DNA from: an uncultured Alcanivorax sp.
GTDB taxonomy: Bacteria > Pseudomonadota > Gammaproteobacteria > Pseudomonadales > Alcanivoracaceae
Assembly (NCBI RefSeq): GCF_947258575.1
Contig: NZ_CAMYIV010000002.1
Span: forward strand, 124,001-188,000
DNA length: 64,000 nucleotides
Direction of reading: 5' to 3'
Positions within the stretch are counted from its first letter, which is position 1, and every line of letters begins with the position of its first letter. Shown here piece by piece: positions 18,427 through 27,793 of this stretch. Under the pieces are notes generated by a model, which was not told the DNA's origin, searched no databases, and saw only the letters and a program-made list of their open reading frames with translations. A program made the position numbers and the translations under genes.

Positions 18427-18571
18427 CTACAAGCTGCAAGCTACAACGCGGAATGGGCTTTGTTTTATTGTGAGCGTTGCTGGCCGCGCTTAATCTTTGG
18501 TCGCGGCTGATGCGTTTCAGAAACAACAACCTTCTGATCGCGTTGTAGCTTGCGGCTTGAAGCTTGCAGCT
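18425..18571. repeat. Heptad-armed palindromic element (copy 1, AAGCTNN arms)
   Basis: The left arm is three 7-bp units, AGCTACA, AGCTGCA and AGCTACA (18425-18445), then ACGCG. The right arm is CGCGT then TGTAGCT, TGCGGCT, TGAAGCT and TGCAGCT (18544-18571). The core holds an inverted GGCCGCGC ... TCGCGGC at 18482-18507. The element fills the lpxK-kdsB gap, where pseudomonads carry a small Trm112/YcaR-like gene. The layout and core match the elements at 24882 and 45809. Confidence 0.75.
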
Positions 18572-18591
18572 TTTTTGAAAGAGGTTTTCTG

Positions 18592-19350
18592 ATGAGTTTT
18601 TATGTGGTGGTGCCTGCCCGTTATGCATCGACCCGTTTGCCGGGCAAGCCGCTGGCGGATATCGCCGGCAAGCCCATGGTGGTGCGGGTGGCCGAGCGTT
18701 GTCAGCAGAGCGAGGCGGGGCAGGTCTATGTGGCCACCGATGACAGCCGGATCGCCGAGGCCCTGGAGGGGCAGGTGCCGGTGGTAATGACCCGGGAGGA
18801 TCACCCCTCCGGTACCGACCGTCTTCAAGAGGTGGCCGCCAAGCTGGAATTGGCCGATGACGATATCATTGTCAATGTGCAGGGTGACGAGCCTCTGATC
18901 CCGCCGTCGGTGATTAACCAGGTGGCTGCCAACCTGGCCGCCAATCCTGCCTGTCAGATGGCCACCCTGTGTGAACCTATCGAAGATGCCGATCATCTGT
19001 TCAACCCCAATGTGGTGAAAGTGGTGTTCGATGATGATGGTCGAGCGCTGTATTTTTCCCGGGCGCCGATTCCCTGGCATCGCGATGCCTTTGCCGAAGG
19101 CGGCCGGGATATCAGTGGCGGCCAATGGTGGCGGCATATCGGCATCTATGCCTATCGGGTGTCTTTCTTGCACCAGTATGTGCAGTGGCCCCCGGCCAAA
19201 CTGGAACAACTGGAATCCCTGGAGCAGCTGCGGGCTATGGCCAATGGTGTTGCCATTCATGTGGCACCGGCCATTGAGGTAGTACCGGGTGGTGTGGATA
19301 CGCAAGCGGATCTGGAACGTCTGCGCGCGGCGCTGGGAGGGCGGGCATGA
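18592..19350 (+). CDS. kdsB: 3-deoxy-manno-octulosonate cytidylyltransferase
   Basis: A 252-residue enzyme that makes CMP-Kdo from CTP and Kdo for LPS inner core synthesis. Seen: the nucleotide-binding start [27 protein letters not shown] (metal site), [11 protein letters not shown], and [13 protein letters not shown] start at ATG 18592; an in-frame upstream ATG at 18550 lies inside the repeat arm. It overlaps the phosphatase gene by 4 bp. Confidence 0.94.
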   Translation: MSFYVVVPARYASTRLPGKPLADIAGKPMVVRVAERCQQSEAGQVYVATDDSRIAEALEGQVPVVMTREDHPSGTDRLQEVAAKLELADDDIIVNVQGDEPLIPPSVINQVAANLAANPACQMATLCEPIEDADHLFNPNVVKVVFDDDGRALYFSRAPIPWHRDAFAEGGRDISGGQWWRHIGIYAYRVSFLHQYVQWPPAKLEQLESLEQLRAMANGVAIHVAPAIEVVPGGVDTQADLERLRAALGGRA

Positions 19351-19820
19351 CAGTTTCTGTGCTTTTTGTTTGTCTCGGTAATATCTGCCGCTCGCCCACC
19401 GCTGAAGCGGTCTTTCGTGAGCGTGTCATTGCCGCTGGCCTGCAAGAGCAAATCCGTATCGACAGCGCCGGCACCGGAGACTGGCATATCGGTCGCGCCC
19501 CGGATCCTCGTACCCGGGAAGCGGCGGCCCGCCGGGGCTACCAGATGGATTCCCTGCGCGCTCGACAGGTGGGCCCGCAGGATTTCTACGAGTTTGACGT
19601 GGTGCTGGCCATGGACAATGCCAACCTGGCGGATCTGCAGGCCATGCAGCCATCGGATGTGACCGTGACCCTGGGGCGCTTTCTGGACTACTCCAGCGGG
19701 GCGTCAGTGCGTGAAGTGCCGGACCCCTACTATGGGGGCGAGGACGGCTTTGACCGGGTGCTGGATTTGATTGAAGGCGGTGCCGATGGACTGCTGGATG
19801 CACTGCGAGAGCGCCTATGA
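19347..19820 (+). CDS. Low molecular weight protein-tyrosine phosphatase
   Basis: A 157-residue cysteine phosphatase. The P-loop CLGNICRSP (C-x5-R-S) is at residues 9-17, and the general-acid loop is DPYYGG near 128-133. It overlaps kdsB and murB by 4 bp on each side and so belongs to this envelope operon. Relatives dephosphorylate bacterial tyrosine kinases that control polysaccharide export, but no such kinase is in the window. Confidence 0.9.
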   Translation: MTVSVLFVCLGNICRSPTAEAVFRERVIAAGLQEQIRIDSAGTGDWHIGRAPDPRTREAAARRGYQMDSLRARQVGPQDFYEFDVVLAMDNANLADLQAMQPSDVTVTLGRFLDYSSGASVREVPDPYYGGEDGFDRVLDLIEGGADGLLDALRERL

Positions 19821-20848
19821 GTCAGCCCCAGCCACCGTTAGTGGAAGCGGATGCGGATTTGAGCGCACTCAATACCCTGCGCCTGCCTGCCCGTGCCCGA
19901 CGACTGGCCAGGCCGGCGACCCTGGATGCCCTGGAACAGGTGCTGGCCGAGCGTGACCCGGCCGAGCCGTTACAGGTGATCGGCGAGGGCAGCAATCTGG
20001 TTATCAATGACGATTTGCCCGGTCTTACGCTGTGTCCGGCCATGGACGGTATGGCCTGGGTGAAAGAGGACGCGCAGTTCGTCTGGGTCGCCGCCGGGGC
20101 CGGGGTGCACTGGGATGACCTGGTGGCCTGGACGGTGGAGCAGGGCTGGCAGGGGCTGGAAAACCTGTCGCTGATTCCCGGCACTGCCGGGGCGGCACCA
20201 TTCCAGAATATTGGTGCCTATGGGGTGGAGCTGTCCCAGGTGCTGGAACAGGTCACGGTAATGGAAGTGGCCACGGGCCGGGTGACGCACTTTGCCGCTG
20301 GCGACTGTGAATTCGCTTACCGGGACAGCCGCTTCAAGAGCCGCGACCGGGGCCGCTATGTGATTACCGGTATCGAGTTGCGCCTTAACAAGGTGCCGGC
20401 CTGCAATGTGAGTTATGGCCCCCTCAAGGATCACTTTGGCCATCTGCCCGTGGAGGATGTGTTGCCGGCAGCCGTCCGTGAGCGGGTGATTGCCGTGCGC
20501 CAGAGCAAATTGCCCGACCCAGCGGTACTGCCCAATGCCGGCAGTTTTTTCAAGAACCCGGTGGTGAGTATCGACAAGGCGGGGCAACTGAAAAAGAGCT
20601 TTCCGGGTCTGGTGGGCTACGAGCAGCCCGAGGGCATCAAGCTGGCCGCTGGCTGGCTGATCGAGCAGGCTGGTTGGAAGGGTCGCAGGTTGGGGCCCGT
20701 GGGCATGCATAGTGAGCAAGCCCTGGTGTTGGTCAATCATGGTGGCGCTACCAGCGAGGATGTGCTGGCACTGGCGTCTGCCGTGCGTCGGGATGTGTGG
20801 GAGCGTTTTGGTGTCAGCCTGGAGCAGGAACCGATCCTGCTACCGTAG
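19817..20848 (+). CDS. murB: UDP-N-acetylenolpyruvoylglucosamine reductase
   Basis: A 343-residue type I MurB, the FAD/NADPH enzyme that makes UDP-MurNAc for peptidoglycan. Seen: NTLRLPARARRL, GEGSNLVI (FAD binding), NLSLIPGTAGAAPFQNIGAYGVE, the catalytic Ser in PNAGSFFKNPVV, and AAGWLIEQAGWKG. The length and blocks fit the E. coli enzyme. It ends the msbA-murB run; a strong two-way terminator lies about 220 bp downstream. Confidence 0.94.
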   Translation: MSQPQPPLVEADADLSALNTLRLPARARRLARPATLDALEQVLAERDPAEPLQVIGEGSNLVINDDLPGLTLCPAMDGMAWVKEDAQFVWVAAGAGVHWDDLVAWTVEQGWQGLENLSLIPGTAGAAPFQNIGAYGVELSQVLEQVTVMEVATGRVTHFAAGDCEFAYRDSRFKSRDRGRYVITGIELRLNKVPACNVSYGPLKDHFGHLPVEDVLPAAVRERVIAVRQSKLPDPAVLPNAGSFFKNPVVSIDKAGQLKKSFPGLVGYEQPEGIKLAAGWLIEQAGWKGRRLGPVGMHSEQALVLVNHGGATSEDVLALASAVRRDVWERFGVSLEQEPILLP

Positions 20849-20868
20849 AAGCGCGCAACTGAGCCGCT

Positions 20869-20891
20869 CTAGGAGCGTGCTTGCACGCGAA
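20869..20891. repeat. REP-like palindrome, single unit
   Basis: CTAGGAGCGTGCTTGCACGCGAA resembles the TGTAGGAGCGAGCTTGCTCGCGAA repetitive extragenic palindrome of pseudomonads. Related units are at 56369, 61111 and 62510. The internal stem is CGTGC-TT-GCACG. Confidence 0.6.
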
Positions 20892-20960
20892 GGTTCGGCT
20901 GCAGGCTCCCTCCTGCAACGGAACGTCAGATACTGAATTCCTCCCTGCCGTCACAGATTG

Positions 20961-21044
20961 CGTAGGGTGCACTGAGCCTAAAGCGAACTGCACCATTCGA
21001 ACGCCGGGTTGGTGCAGTTCGCCTTAGGCTCAGTGCACCCTACG
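20961..21044. repeat. GTAGGGTG palindrome, copy 1
   Basis: 34-bp inverted arms (20961-20994 and 21011-21044) with a single mismatch and a 16-bp spacer, between murB and rne. A second, perfect copy is at 60969-61051. The outer GTAGGGTG/CACCCTAC ends are shared with the element at 56267-56348. Confidence 0.85.
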
Positions 21045-21069
21045 TCTTGGAAAGATGCTGGGAGCAGTA

Positions 21070-21113
21070 CCCATAAAAAAAGCCCCGCTAAAGAGCGGGG
21101 CTTTTTTTATGGG
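21070..21113. terminator. Bidirectional terminator, murB / rne
   Basis: A perfect 20-bp palindrome with a 4-nt loop (AAAG): GC-rich stem GCCCCGCT/AGCGGGGC flanked by seven A and seven T. It therefore has a U-tract in both directions and should end both the murB (plus) and rne (minus) transcripts. Confidence 0.9.
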
Positions 21114-21130
21114 CGAAGTATCAGCTTACC

Positions 21131-24100
21131 TCAGGATTCCGAGGAAGCGTCCTCTTCTGCAGCTTTGGCGGCGGCTGCCGCTTCTGCCTGCTGCTGCCGG
21201 CGGCGCTGGCGCGGGTCGTTGCTGGCCCGGCCCATTTCTGCGGCGGCGGGTTTGGCTTCTGCACGTACCGCTTTCACCTCGGTGGCCCGGCTGGGTAGCT
21301 CATTGGCTTCTGGCTTGGGGGCCTCTTTCGGCTGTTCCGCTTCACGGGGAGCCGGCGCGGTGCGCTGGTAGCCCGGTTGACGCGGATCATTGCTGGCTCT
21401 GACCGTGGCATCCTCCTCGGCGGCGCTTTCTTCTGCCACTGGTTTGCTGGCAGCAGGCTTGTCTTCCGCTTTAGCCGGAGCAGGGGCTTGTGCAGCTGCG
21501 GGCTGCTCTGCTTTGGGCTCGTCGGCTTTCGGTGTTTCGGCCTGGTGAGCGTCAGCTTCCTGGGCGGGTTTCTCTGCAGCAGGCGCTGGCGCTGCCGGTT
21601 TTTCTTCCCGCTTCTCGGGCGCTTCAGCTTGCGGTTCCGCCTGAGCTTTTACTGGCGGCTCTTCCTTTACCTGCTGCTCGGGTTGCGGCTCTGCTTTCGG
21701 CGCTTGCGGCTTTTCCGCAACCGGGGCCGGGGCGGCAGGCTGCTCTGCTGTTTGCGCGTTGGCGTCTTTCTCTACCGTTTCGGCTTTGGCCGTTTCCTGC
21801 GGCTGTGCAGGCTTGGCAGCGCTTTCAGTCTCAGCTTTCTCGGTTTTCTCAACCTTGGTAGCTGCCTGAGGCTGCTCACCAGCAGTCGGTTCCTGTGCCG
21901 GAACCAGCTTCGCCGGCGGATGGCCTTCGTTGTCCATCACCGTTGGCTGGGCAGGGGCGCGAGTCGATTGCGGCTTGTCGTCCTGCTTTACGTTGCGGGC
22001 CGGCTGGGCCTTCTGCTCGCCAGCGGGCTTGTCGCCATTGGCTGCGGATTTTGCCGGACGCTGACGTTCGCGCAGCGGACGGTCATCCTTGGCCTCGTTG
22101 CGACGGGGCGCCTTGGGGCCCTTGCTGTCGCTGTTGCCTTCGGTGTTGTCCTGCTGCTGGGGCTTCTTGTTACGTGGCTTGTTGCCGCCATCGCTCTTGT
22201 CGCCCTTGTTGTCGTTGCGACCGTCATTGCGGCCTTCATTGCTACGACCGTCGTTACGGTTGTCGCCGCCACGGTTGTCGTTGCGGTTACGACGATTGTC
22301 GTTACGGCCGCGACGCTCGTTGCGGTTGTCGTCCTTGTTGTCGCCGGAGCGCTCTGCAGAACGGTTGTCGCCACGATTATCAGACTGGCGGTTGTCGCTC
22401 TTGCGATTGCCACCGTCCTTGTCGTTCTGGCGTTTGTTGCGCGGGTTGCGATTATCGTTATCGCCACCCTTGCCGCCACTCTTGCTGGCATCCTGCTTGT
22501 TACGGTTGTCGTTACGGTTGCGGTTGTTGCCGCCACGACCACCGCGGGTGTTCTGCTGGCGCGGGCTACCCTTGCCCTGGGGCTGGGGTTTCTTGGCCTT
22601 GGGCTGCTTGGGCTCGCTGGTAAAGATCTGCGCCAGCCAGGTGAAGAAACGGGCCAGGATGCCCAGATTTTCTGTCGTGGTAGCCGCGGGTGCCGGAGCC
22701 GGTTTCGGCGGCGGCGGGGCGGTGTCCGGCGCCATCAGTTTGACGGCCGGCTCCTGGGTCTTGATTTCGGTGTCCTGGGCGGAGGCGATATCCGCATCCT
22801 TGTTCCCTTCCAGCAGTTCCAGTTCATGGCTGGGCTGGGCGATGGTCTGATCATCACGAATCCGTTCTACCTCGAAATGCGGGGTTTCCAGATTCTGGTT
22901 GGGGATGATGACCACGCGAACATTGTGCGCATCTTCGATGGCGCGCAGGGGCTCACGCTTCTCATTGAGCAGGTAGGTGGCCACGGCCACCGGCACCTGG
23001 GCCTGGATCTCGCCGGTGCGCTCTTTCATCACCTCTTCTTCAATGAGGCGCAGGATGCTCAGAGCCAGGGATTTCACATCACGAATGTGGCCCTGACCGT
23101 TACAGCGCGGGCAGACAATGCTGGAGGTTTCCCCCAGGCTCGGGCGCAGCCGCTGACGGGACAGTTCGAGCAGACCGAAGCGGGAAATGCGACCCAGCTG
23201 GATGCGGGCGCGGTCGGCCTCCAGGGCATCGCGCATGCGATTTTCCACGTCCCGCTGGTTGCGGGCCGGACCCATGTCGATGAAGTCCACTACGATCAGG
23301 CCGCCGATATCGCGCAACCGCAACTGGCGGGCGATTTCATCTGCCGCTTCCAGGTTGGTGTTCAGGGCGGTTTCCTCGATGTCCGCGCCCTTGGTGGCAC
23401 GGGAGGAGTTGATGTCGATGGACACCAGCGCTTCGGTAGGGTCGATAACAATGGAGCCACCGGAAGGCAGTTTCACTTCACGCTCAAAGGCGGTCTCGAT
23501 CTGGGACTCGATCTGGAAGCGTGAGAACAGCGGGGTTTCGTCGCTGTACAGTTTGATCTTGTGCTGGAAGTCCTGCATCACCTGCTGCACGAAGCCCTGG
23601 GCTTCGTCGTAGACTTTTTTGGAGTCGATCAGGACTTCGCCGATGTCCTTGCGCAGGTAGTCGCGGATGGCACGGATGATAACGTTGGATTCCTGATAGA
23701 TCAGGAAGGGTGCCTTGCGATCCTGGGAGGCATCGTCAATGGAGTTCCACAGCTTGAGCAGGTAGTTAAGATCCCACTGCAGTTCCTCGGCGCTGCGGCC
23801 CAGTCCGGCGGTACGCACGATCACACCCATTTCATCGGGGATGGTCAGCGCGCCCAGGGCTTCCTTGAGCTGCTGGCGTTCTTCGCCCTCAATGCGACGG
23901 GAAATGCCACCGGCACGGGGGTTGTTGGGCATCAATACAAGATAACGACCGGCCAGGCTGATGAAGGTGGTGAGGGCGGCGCCCTTGTTACCACGCTCTT
24001 CCTTGGCCACCTGGATGATGACTTCCTGACCTTCCTTGATCACTTCCTTGATGTTGATGCGACCCTGGATGTCTTTCGGGTCTTTCTGGAAGTACTGGCG

Positions 24101-24322
24101 GGAAATTTCCTTGAGGGGAAGAAAGCCGTGACGCTCAGCGCCGAAGTCTACAAACGCGGCTTCCAGGGACGGTTCCACCCGGGTGATCTTGCCTTTATAG
24201 ATGTTGGCTTTTTTCTGTTCACGGGTTCTGTGTTCGATATCCAGGTCATACAGCCGTTGGCCGTCGACCAGTGCCACCCGAACCTCTTCAGGGTGAGTGG
24301 CGTTAATAAGCATACGTTTCAT
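21131..24322 (-). CDS. rne: Ribonuclease E
   Basis: A 1063-residue endoribonuclease and degradosome scaffold. The N-terminal half is standard: [21 protein letters not shown], the S1 domain at about 36-120 ([20 protein letters not shown]), the metal Asp segments in [12 protein letters not shown] and [11 protein letters not shown], and the zinc-link CPRCNGQG near residue 400. The C-terminal half (from about 510) is disordered. It contains an Arg/Asn/Asp/Gly-rich stretch of about 170 residues ([15 protein letters not shown] type), then Pro/Ala/Glu/Lys repeats, and two RASNDPRQ motifs near residues 974 and 1031. The start is ATG 24322, which aligns with the E. coli start. Confidence 0.95.
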   Translation of the reverse strand: MKRMLINATHPEEVRVALVDGQRLYDLDIEHRTREQKKANIYKGKITRVEPSLEAAFVDFGAERHGFLPLKEISRQYFQKDPKDIQGRINIKEVIKEGQEVIIQVAKEERGNKGAALTTFISLAGRYLVLMPNNPRAGGISRRIEGEERQQLKEALGALTIPDEMGVIVRTAGLGRSAEELQWDLNYLLKLWNSIDDASQDRKAPFLIYQESNVIIRAIRDYLRKDIGEVLIDSKKVYDEAQGFVQQVMQDFQHKIKLYSDETPLFSRFQIESQIETAFEREVKLPSGGSIVIDPTEALVSIDINSSRATKGADIEETALNTNLEAADEIARQLRLRDIGGLIVVDFIDMGPARNQRDVENRMRDALEADRARIQLGRISRFGLLELSRQRLRPSLGETSSIVCPRCNGQGHIRDVKSLALSILRLIEEEVMKERTGEIQAQVPVAVATYLLNEKREPLRAIEDAHNVRVVIIPNQNLETPHFEVERIRDDQTIAQPSHELELLEGNKDADIASAQDTEIKTQEPAVKLMAPDTAPPPPKPAPAPAATTTENLGILARFFTWLAQIFTSEPKQPKAKKPQPQGKGSPRQQNTRGGRGGNNRNRNDNRNKQDASKSGGKGGDNDNRNPRNKRQNDKDGGNRKSDNRQSDNRGDNRSAERSGDNKDDNRNERRGRNDNRRNRNDNRGGDNRNDGRSNEGRNDGRNDNKGDKSDGGNKPRNKKPQQQDNTEGNSDSKGPKAPRRNEAKDDRPLRERQRPAKSAANGDKPAGEQKAQPARNVKQDDKPQSTRAPAQPTVMDNEGHPPAKLVPAQEPTAGEQPQAATKVEKTEKAETESAAKPAQPQETAKAETVEKDANAQTAEQPAAPAPVAEKPQAPKAEPQPEQQVKEEPPVKAQAEPQAEAPEKREEKPAAPAPAAEKPAQEADAHQAETPKADEPKAEQPAAAQAPAPAKAEDKPAASKPVAEESAAEEDATVRASNDPRQPGYQRTAPAPREAEQPKEAPKPEANELPSRATEVKAVRAEAKPAAAEMGRASNDPRQRRRQQQAEAAAAAKAAEEDASSES

Positions 24323-24880
24323 GGTGCTACCACAAGTTTGTGGTGGCATGAGGCAGGGCCGGAATGTAACCGGTAGCAGACCAGGGGGAGTGCTGGCAGG
24401 CTTGTCACGGGCAGGGCGCACGCGGGGCGTGTTTAATCGCTTTCCTGGGTGATTATAGTGCCTGAGTCAGCGGCTCTCCGAGTTGTGTGCAATGTTTAGT
24501 GCGTAATCGTACTGGCAATGGGCCAGCCTGTAATGCTTCACGCGATTGCCGTGGTTTGTCGTCACACAGCAATGTGTAAACTCTTGTCTGTCTGTTTTCC
24601 AGGTCGTTTGACCGGCGCTGCAGCCACCATCGTTAATGTTCAGGGTCCGTCATCGGACGCTGTTTAAACGGGTTCATCTGCAGCGTTTGCCCACACTGCA
24701 ATCTGCGAATGGGCGTTAACGCTTTATTGTAGACCTGAGGCGGGCTCTGTCTTCTCGGCTATGCCGGAGTGGGCCAGACGGCGAATGTTCGCTGCGCGTC
24801 GCCGTCGCCTATATTCAGGTCGACGCTTGACTATAGCAGCAAAAGACAAGGGGGATCAATCAGATAGGAAGGGGGGCAGT
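24323..24880 (-). promoter_or_regulatory. rne leader and promoter region
   Basis: The gene-free stretch upstream of rne. A perfect TATAAT on the minus strand at 24457-24452 would give a leader of roughly 120 nt; its -35 is weak. Right upstream of the start codon, CCACAA-AC-TTGTGG (about 24327-24341) can form a hairpin that reaches into the ribosome binding region. RNase E mRNAs are known in enterobacteria to be autoregulated through structured leaders; that this hairpin plays such a role is inference. No ORF is seen to 24880. Confidence 0.4.
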
Positions 24881-24881
24881 G

Positions 24882-25041
24882 AACAGTGAATAGTTAACAG
24901 TTAATAGTTTCGCGGTATCGGCTCTATGTTGCTGATAGGTATGTGCCCGCGCTTAAGGGGTGGGCGCGGCCCGGGGCATTTTAGGTGGGGATGCGCTTTT
25001 GCGCGGAACTATTCACTGTTAACGGTTCACTATTAACTGCT
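24882..25041. repeat. Heptad-armed palindromic element (copy 2, AATAGTT arms)
   Basis: The left arm is four 7-bp units AACAGTG, AATAGTT, AACAGTT, AATAGTT (24882-24909), then TCGCGG. The right arm is GCGCGG, then AACTATT, CACTGTT, AACGGTT, CACTATT, AACTGCT (25007-25041). The core GCCCGCGC ... GGGCGCGGC is at 24945-24970. It ends only about 20 bp before the rluC start and so overlaps its likely promoter. The design is the same as the elements at 18425 and 45809. Confidence 0.8.
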
Positions 25042-25060
25042 TTTCTATAGAATCGCCGCC

Positions 25061-26014
25061 ATGTCAGACGAGACCCCCGCAGCGGACCGTGTCAGCTTCG
25101 TGACCATCGACGAAGGCCGGCATGGTCAACGCCTGGACAATTTTCTCTTCACCCATCTCAAAGGGGTGCCCAAATCCCGTGTCTACCGGATCATTCGTTC
25201 CGGGGAAGTGCGGGTGAACAAAGGGCGCGCCCGGCAGACCACCCGGCTCGCCACCGGAGATGTGGTGCGTATTCCGCCAATCCGCACCAGCGAATCCGAG
25301 GCCCCGCCGGTGGTCAGCAGTGGTCTCACCGAGCGCCTCAGCCGGGCCTGTATCTATGAGGATGATCAGCTTTTCATCTTCAACAAGCCCGCCGGTCTGG
25401 CGGTGCACGGTGGCAGCGGGGTAAGCCTCGGGTTGATTGAGGCCCTGCGGGTGATTCATCCGGCGGAAAAGGAGATGGAGCTGGTCCATCGGCTGGACCG
25501 CGATACCAGTGGACTGATCATGGTGGCTCGCAAGCGTGCCTTCCTGCGCAAGATGCAGCGACTGATGCAGGCAGGAGAGGTAGAGAAGCGCTACTGGTTA
25601 CTCTGTCAGGGCTTCAAGGGCAAAGAGCGCACCATGGACGCGCCACTGCTGAAAATGCAGAACGGCAACGAGCGGATTGTCCGGGTGTCCCGGGAGGGCA
25701 AGGCGTCGGTCACCCATTTTCGCATGCTGGAACGGCTGGCGGATGTGCAGCTGGTGGAGGCGACCCTGGAAACCGGCCGCACCCATCAGATTCGCGTTCA
25801 CAGTCAGTTTGGCGGTTTTCCGTTGCTCGGGGACGATAAATACGGCACCGACAAGGGGGCCGCGTTACTCGCCAGCATTGGTCACAAGCGTCTGTGTCTG
25901 CACGCCCGGACTCTGGTCTTTCCCCATCCCAATACCGGCAAGAAGCTGACCATCACCGCGCCGCTGGATGAGGATTTCGAGGCCATCCTGAAGACGCTGC
26001 GAGGTGCCCGGTGA
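25061..26014 (+). CDS. rluC: 23S rRNA pseudouridine synthase RluC
   Basis: A 317-residue enzyme that converts uridines 955, 2504 and 2580 of 23S rRNA (E. coli numbering) to pseudouridine. An S4 RNA-binding domain is at about 21-80 (QRLDNFLFTHLKGVPKSRVYRI), and the catalytic motif HRLDRDTSG has Asp146. The position beside rne and next to an HAD phosphatase and sppA matches pseudomonads. No Shine-Dalgarno sequence is visible; TATAGAAT lies only about 10 bp before the ATG. Confidence 0.93.
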   Translation: MSDETPAADRVSFVTIDEGRHGQRLDNFLFTHLKGVPKSRVYRIIRSGEVRVNKGRARQTTRLATGDVVRIPPIRTSESEAPPVVSSGLTERLSRACIYEDDQLFIFNKPAGLAVHGGSGVSLGLIEALRVIHPAEKEMELVHRLDRDTSGLIMVARKRAFLRKMQRLMQAGEVEKRYWLLCQGFKGKERTMDAPLLKMQNGNERIVRVSREGKASVTHFRMLERLADVQLVEATLETGRTHQIRVHSQFGGFPLLGDDKYGTDKGAALLASIGHKRLCLHARTLVFPHPNTGKKLTITAPLDEDFEAILKTLRGAR

Positions 26015-26688
26015 ACTACGATCTGGTGATTTTTGATTGGGATGGCACCGTGATGGACTCCACCGGGCGTATTGTCAGCTGCATGCAGCTGGCGGCGGTG
26101 GATCTGGGGCTGCCTTCATTGCCCGATGAAACCGTGCGCGGCATTATCGGTTTGGGGTTACCGGAGGCCATTGGGTCCCTTTACCCGGTACTGGACGGTG
26201 TGGGTATCGAATCCATGCGCGAACGCTATGCCTTTCACTTTATCGCGGCGGAAGCCACTCCCAGCGCACTTTATCCGGGGGCCGAATCGTTGCTGACTGG
26301 ACTACGGGAAGCGGGCATGAAGCTGGCGGTGGCCACGGGGAAGAGCCGCAAGGGCTTGCAACGGGTATGGGGTAACACCGGACTTGATCGCTATTTTGAT
26401 GCCTCCCGTTGTGCCGACGAGAGCCACTCCAAGCCGCACCCGGCCATGGTGCTGGAGCTGCTTGAGGAGATGGCGGTGCCAGCGCAAAGAGCCATTGTCG
26501 TCGGCGATACCACCTTTGATCTGGATATGGCCAGAGCCGCCGGTGTTGACCGTGTGGCAGTCAGTTATGGCGCTCATCCGGTAGAGAAACTGTTGCCTTG
26601 TGAGCCTCTGGCTGTCATTGATAGATTGCATCATCTGCTGCCAGTGCTAGGGCTGGCAGCGACTGAACTGGTTACGGAGAGTCTGTAA
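26011..26688 (+). CDS. HAD-family phosphatase (phosphoglycolate phosphatase-like)
   Basis: A 225-residue HAD hydrolase of subfamily IA. Motif I is FDWDGT with nucleophile Asp9 and acid/base Asp11; motif II is the Thr/Ser in AVATGKSRKG; motif III Lys is in HSKPHPAM; motif IV is VVGDTTFDLDMARAAG. The start is a GTG overlapping the rluC stop by 4 bp. The substrate is not determined by sequence; close relatives are annotated as Gph-like. Confidence 0.88.
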   Translation: MNYDLVIFDWDGTVMDSTGRIVSCMQLAAVDLGLPSLPDETVRGIIGLGLPEAIGSLYPVLDGVGIESMRERYAFHFIAAEATPSALYPGAESLLTGLREAGMKLAVATGKSRKGLQRVWGNTGLDRYFDASRCADESHSKPHPAMVLELLEEMAVPAQRAIVVGDTTFDLDMARAAGVDRVAVSYGAHPVEKLLPCEPLAVIDRLHHLLPVLGLAATELVTESL

Positions 26689-27663
26689 ATGGAAAATCAG
26701 CCCCCTTCATCCCGTCCCGGGAACGAGCGTGAGTGGAAACTCATCGAGAAGCTGCTGGGTCAGGCCCAGGAAGAACACCGTAAATCCCGTCGCTGGGGGA
26801 TTTTCTTCAAGATTCTGACCTTCGTTTACCTGTTCGTGTTGCTATTTATCATGCTGCCGGGCAAGGCGGGAGAGACCATGAAGGTCACTGAAGAGCATGT
26901 GGGCTTCGTGACGGTCTCTGGTGTGATCGCGCCGGATCAGGATGCCAGTGCGGATATGATTGTTACCGGGCTGACGCGGGCTTTCGAAGCGGAAAATACC
27001 AAGGCGATTGTTCTCAAGATCAATAGCCCGGGTGGCTCCCCGGTGCAGTCCAATCAGGTGTACAACGCGATTAAACGCCTGCGCGCCGAATATCCCGAGA
27101 AAAAGGTCTACGCTGCCATCACCGATCTGGGGGCGTCTGGCGCCTACTATATCGCCTCAGCCGCTGATGAAATCTACGCGGACCCGGCCAGCATCGTTGG
27201 GTCCATCGGCGTGATCATGGCCGGCTTCGGTTTTGAGGAAGCCGCTGAGAAACTGGGTGTAGAGCGTCGCGTGCTCACCGCTGGTGAAAACAAGGCGGTG
27301 ATGGATCCCTTTTCCCCGATCAGCCCGGAAGACCGTAAACACATGCAGGTGATGCTGGATGAAATCCATCAGCAGTTTATTACGGCTGTAAAAAACGGTC
27401 GTGGTGATCGTCTGAAAGCGGACACCCATCCGGAAATCTTCTCTGGCCTGTTCTGGACCGGCGAGAAGGCCATGGAACTGGGCCTGGTGGATGGCTTGAA
27501 GAGCCCCGGTAATGTGGCCAGGGATGTGGTCGGCCTGGAAGAGATGGTGAACTACACCGTCAGTCGCTCGCCCTTCGAAGAGTTTGTTCGCCGTTTTGGT
27601 GTGTCCATCGGTGAGGGCGTGGCTAACAAGCTGGGTCTTTCCGCAGCGCCGGAAATTCGTTGA
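26689..27663 (+). CDS. sppA: Signal peptide peptidase SppA (S49 family)
   Basis: A 324-residue membrane-anchored serine protease that degrades cleaved signal peptides. An N-terminal transmembrane helix lies at about 38-56; the Ser-Lys dyad is Ser150 (GASGAYYIAS) and Lys202 (GENKAVMDPF). The length is that of the short, single-domain form (compared with about 618 residues for E. coli SppA), as in pseudomonads. It begins immediately after the HAD stop codon. Confidence 0.91.
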   Translation: MENQPPSSRPGNEREWKLIEKLLGQAQEEHRKSRRWGIFFKILTFVYLFVLLFIMLPGKAGETMKVTEEHVGFVTVSGVIAPDQDASADMIVTGLTRAFEAENTKAIVLKINSPGGSPVQSNQVYNAIKRLRAEYPEKKVYAAITDLGASGAYYIASAADEIYADPASIVGSIGVIMAGFGFEEAAEKLGVERRVLTAGENKAVMDPFSPISPEDRKHMQVMLDEIHQQFITAVKNGRGDRLKADTHPEIFSGLFWTGEKAMELGLVDGLKSPGNVARDVVGLEEMVNYTVSRSPFEEFVRRFGVSIGEGVANKLGLSAAPEIR

Positions 27664-27690
27664 GATAATGACAGCTACGAGCTACGAGCT

Positions 27691-27744
27691 TAGAAGCTAG
27701 AAGCTAGAAGCTAGAAGCTAGAAGCTAGAAGCTAGAAGCTAGAA
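27691..27744. repeat. 7-bp tandem repeat (TAGAAGC)n
   Basis: Seven perfect copies of TAGAAGC from 27691 to 27739, then a partial TAGAA. Just upstream are degenerate AGCTACG units (27673-27690). It lies between the ends of the convergent sppA and maf genes. The unit is related to the AAGCTNN heptads of the element at 18425. Confidence 0.9.
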
Positions 27745-27782
27745 AAACGGGTTCCGAAAAGCGGCATGGCTCTCGGAACCCG
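27743..27782 (-). terminator. Terminator of maf
   Basis: 10-bp stem CGGGTTCCGA / TCGGAACCCG with a 15-nt loop. On the minus strand it is followed by five T, which fits termination of maf transcription just past its stop codon. Confidence 0.75.
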
Positions 27783-27793
27783 CGCTGTTGCCT

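Noticed and set aside
18425-18571. An attachment site or integron-type attC
   Set aside because: The palindrome lacks the attC core sites, and there is no integrase or cassette nearby.
21377-23524. A 715-codon open frame on the plus strand opposite rne
   Set aside because: It is the complement of the Arg/Asn/Asp and Ala/Pro/Glu-rich RNase E tail; the translation is Val/Thr/Leu or Ser/Arg low complexity with no family likeness, and rne is certain.
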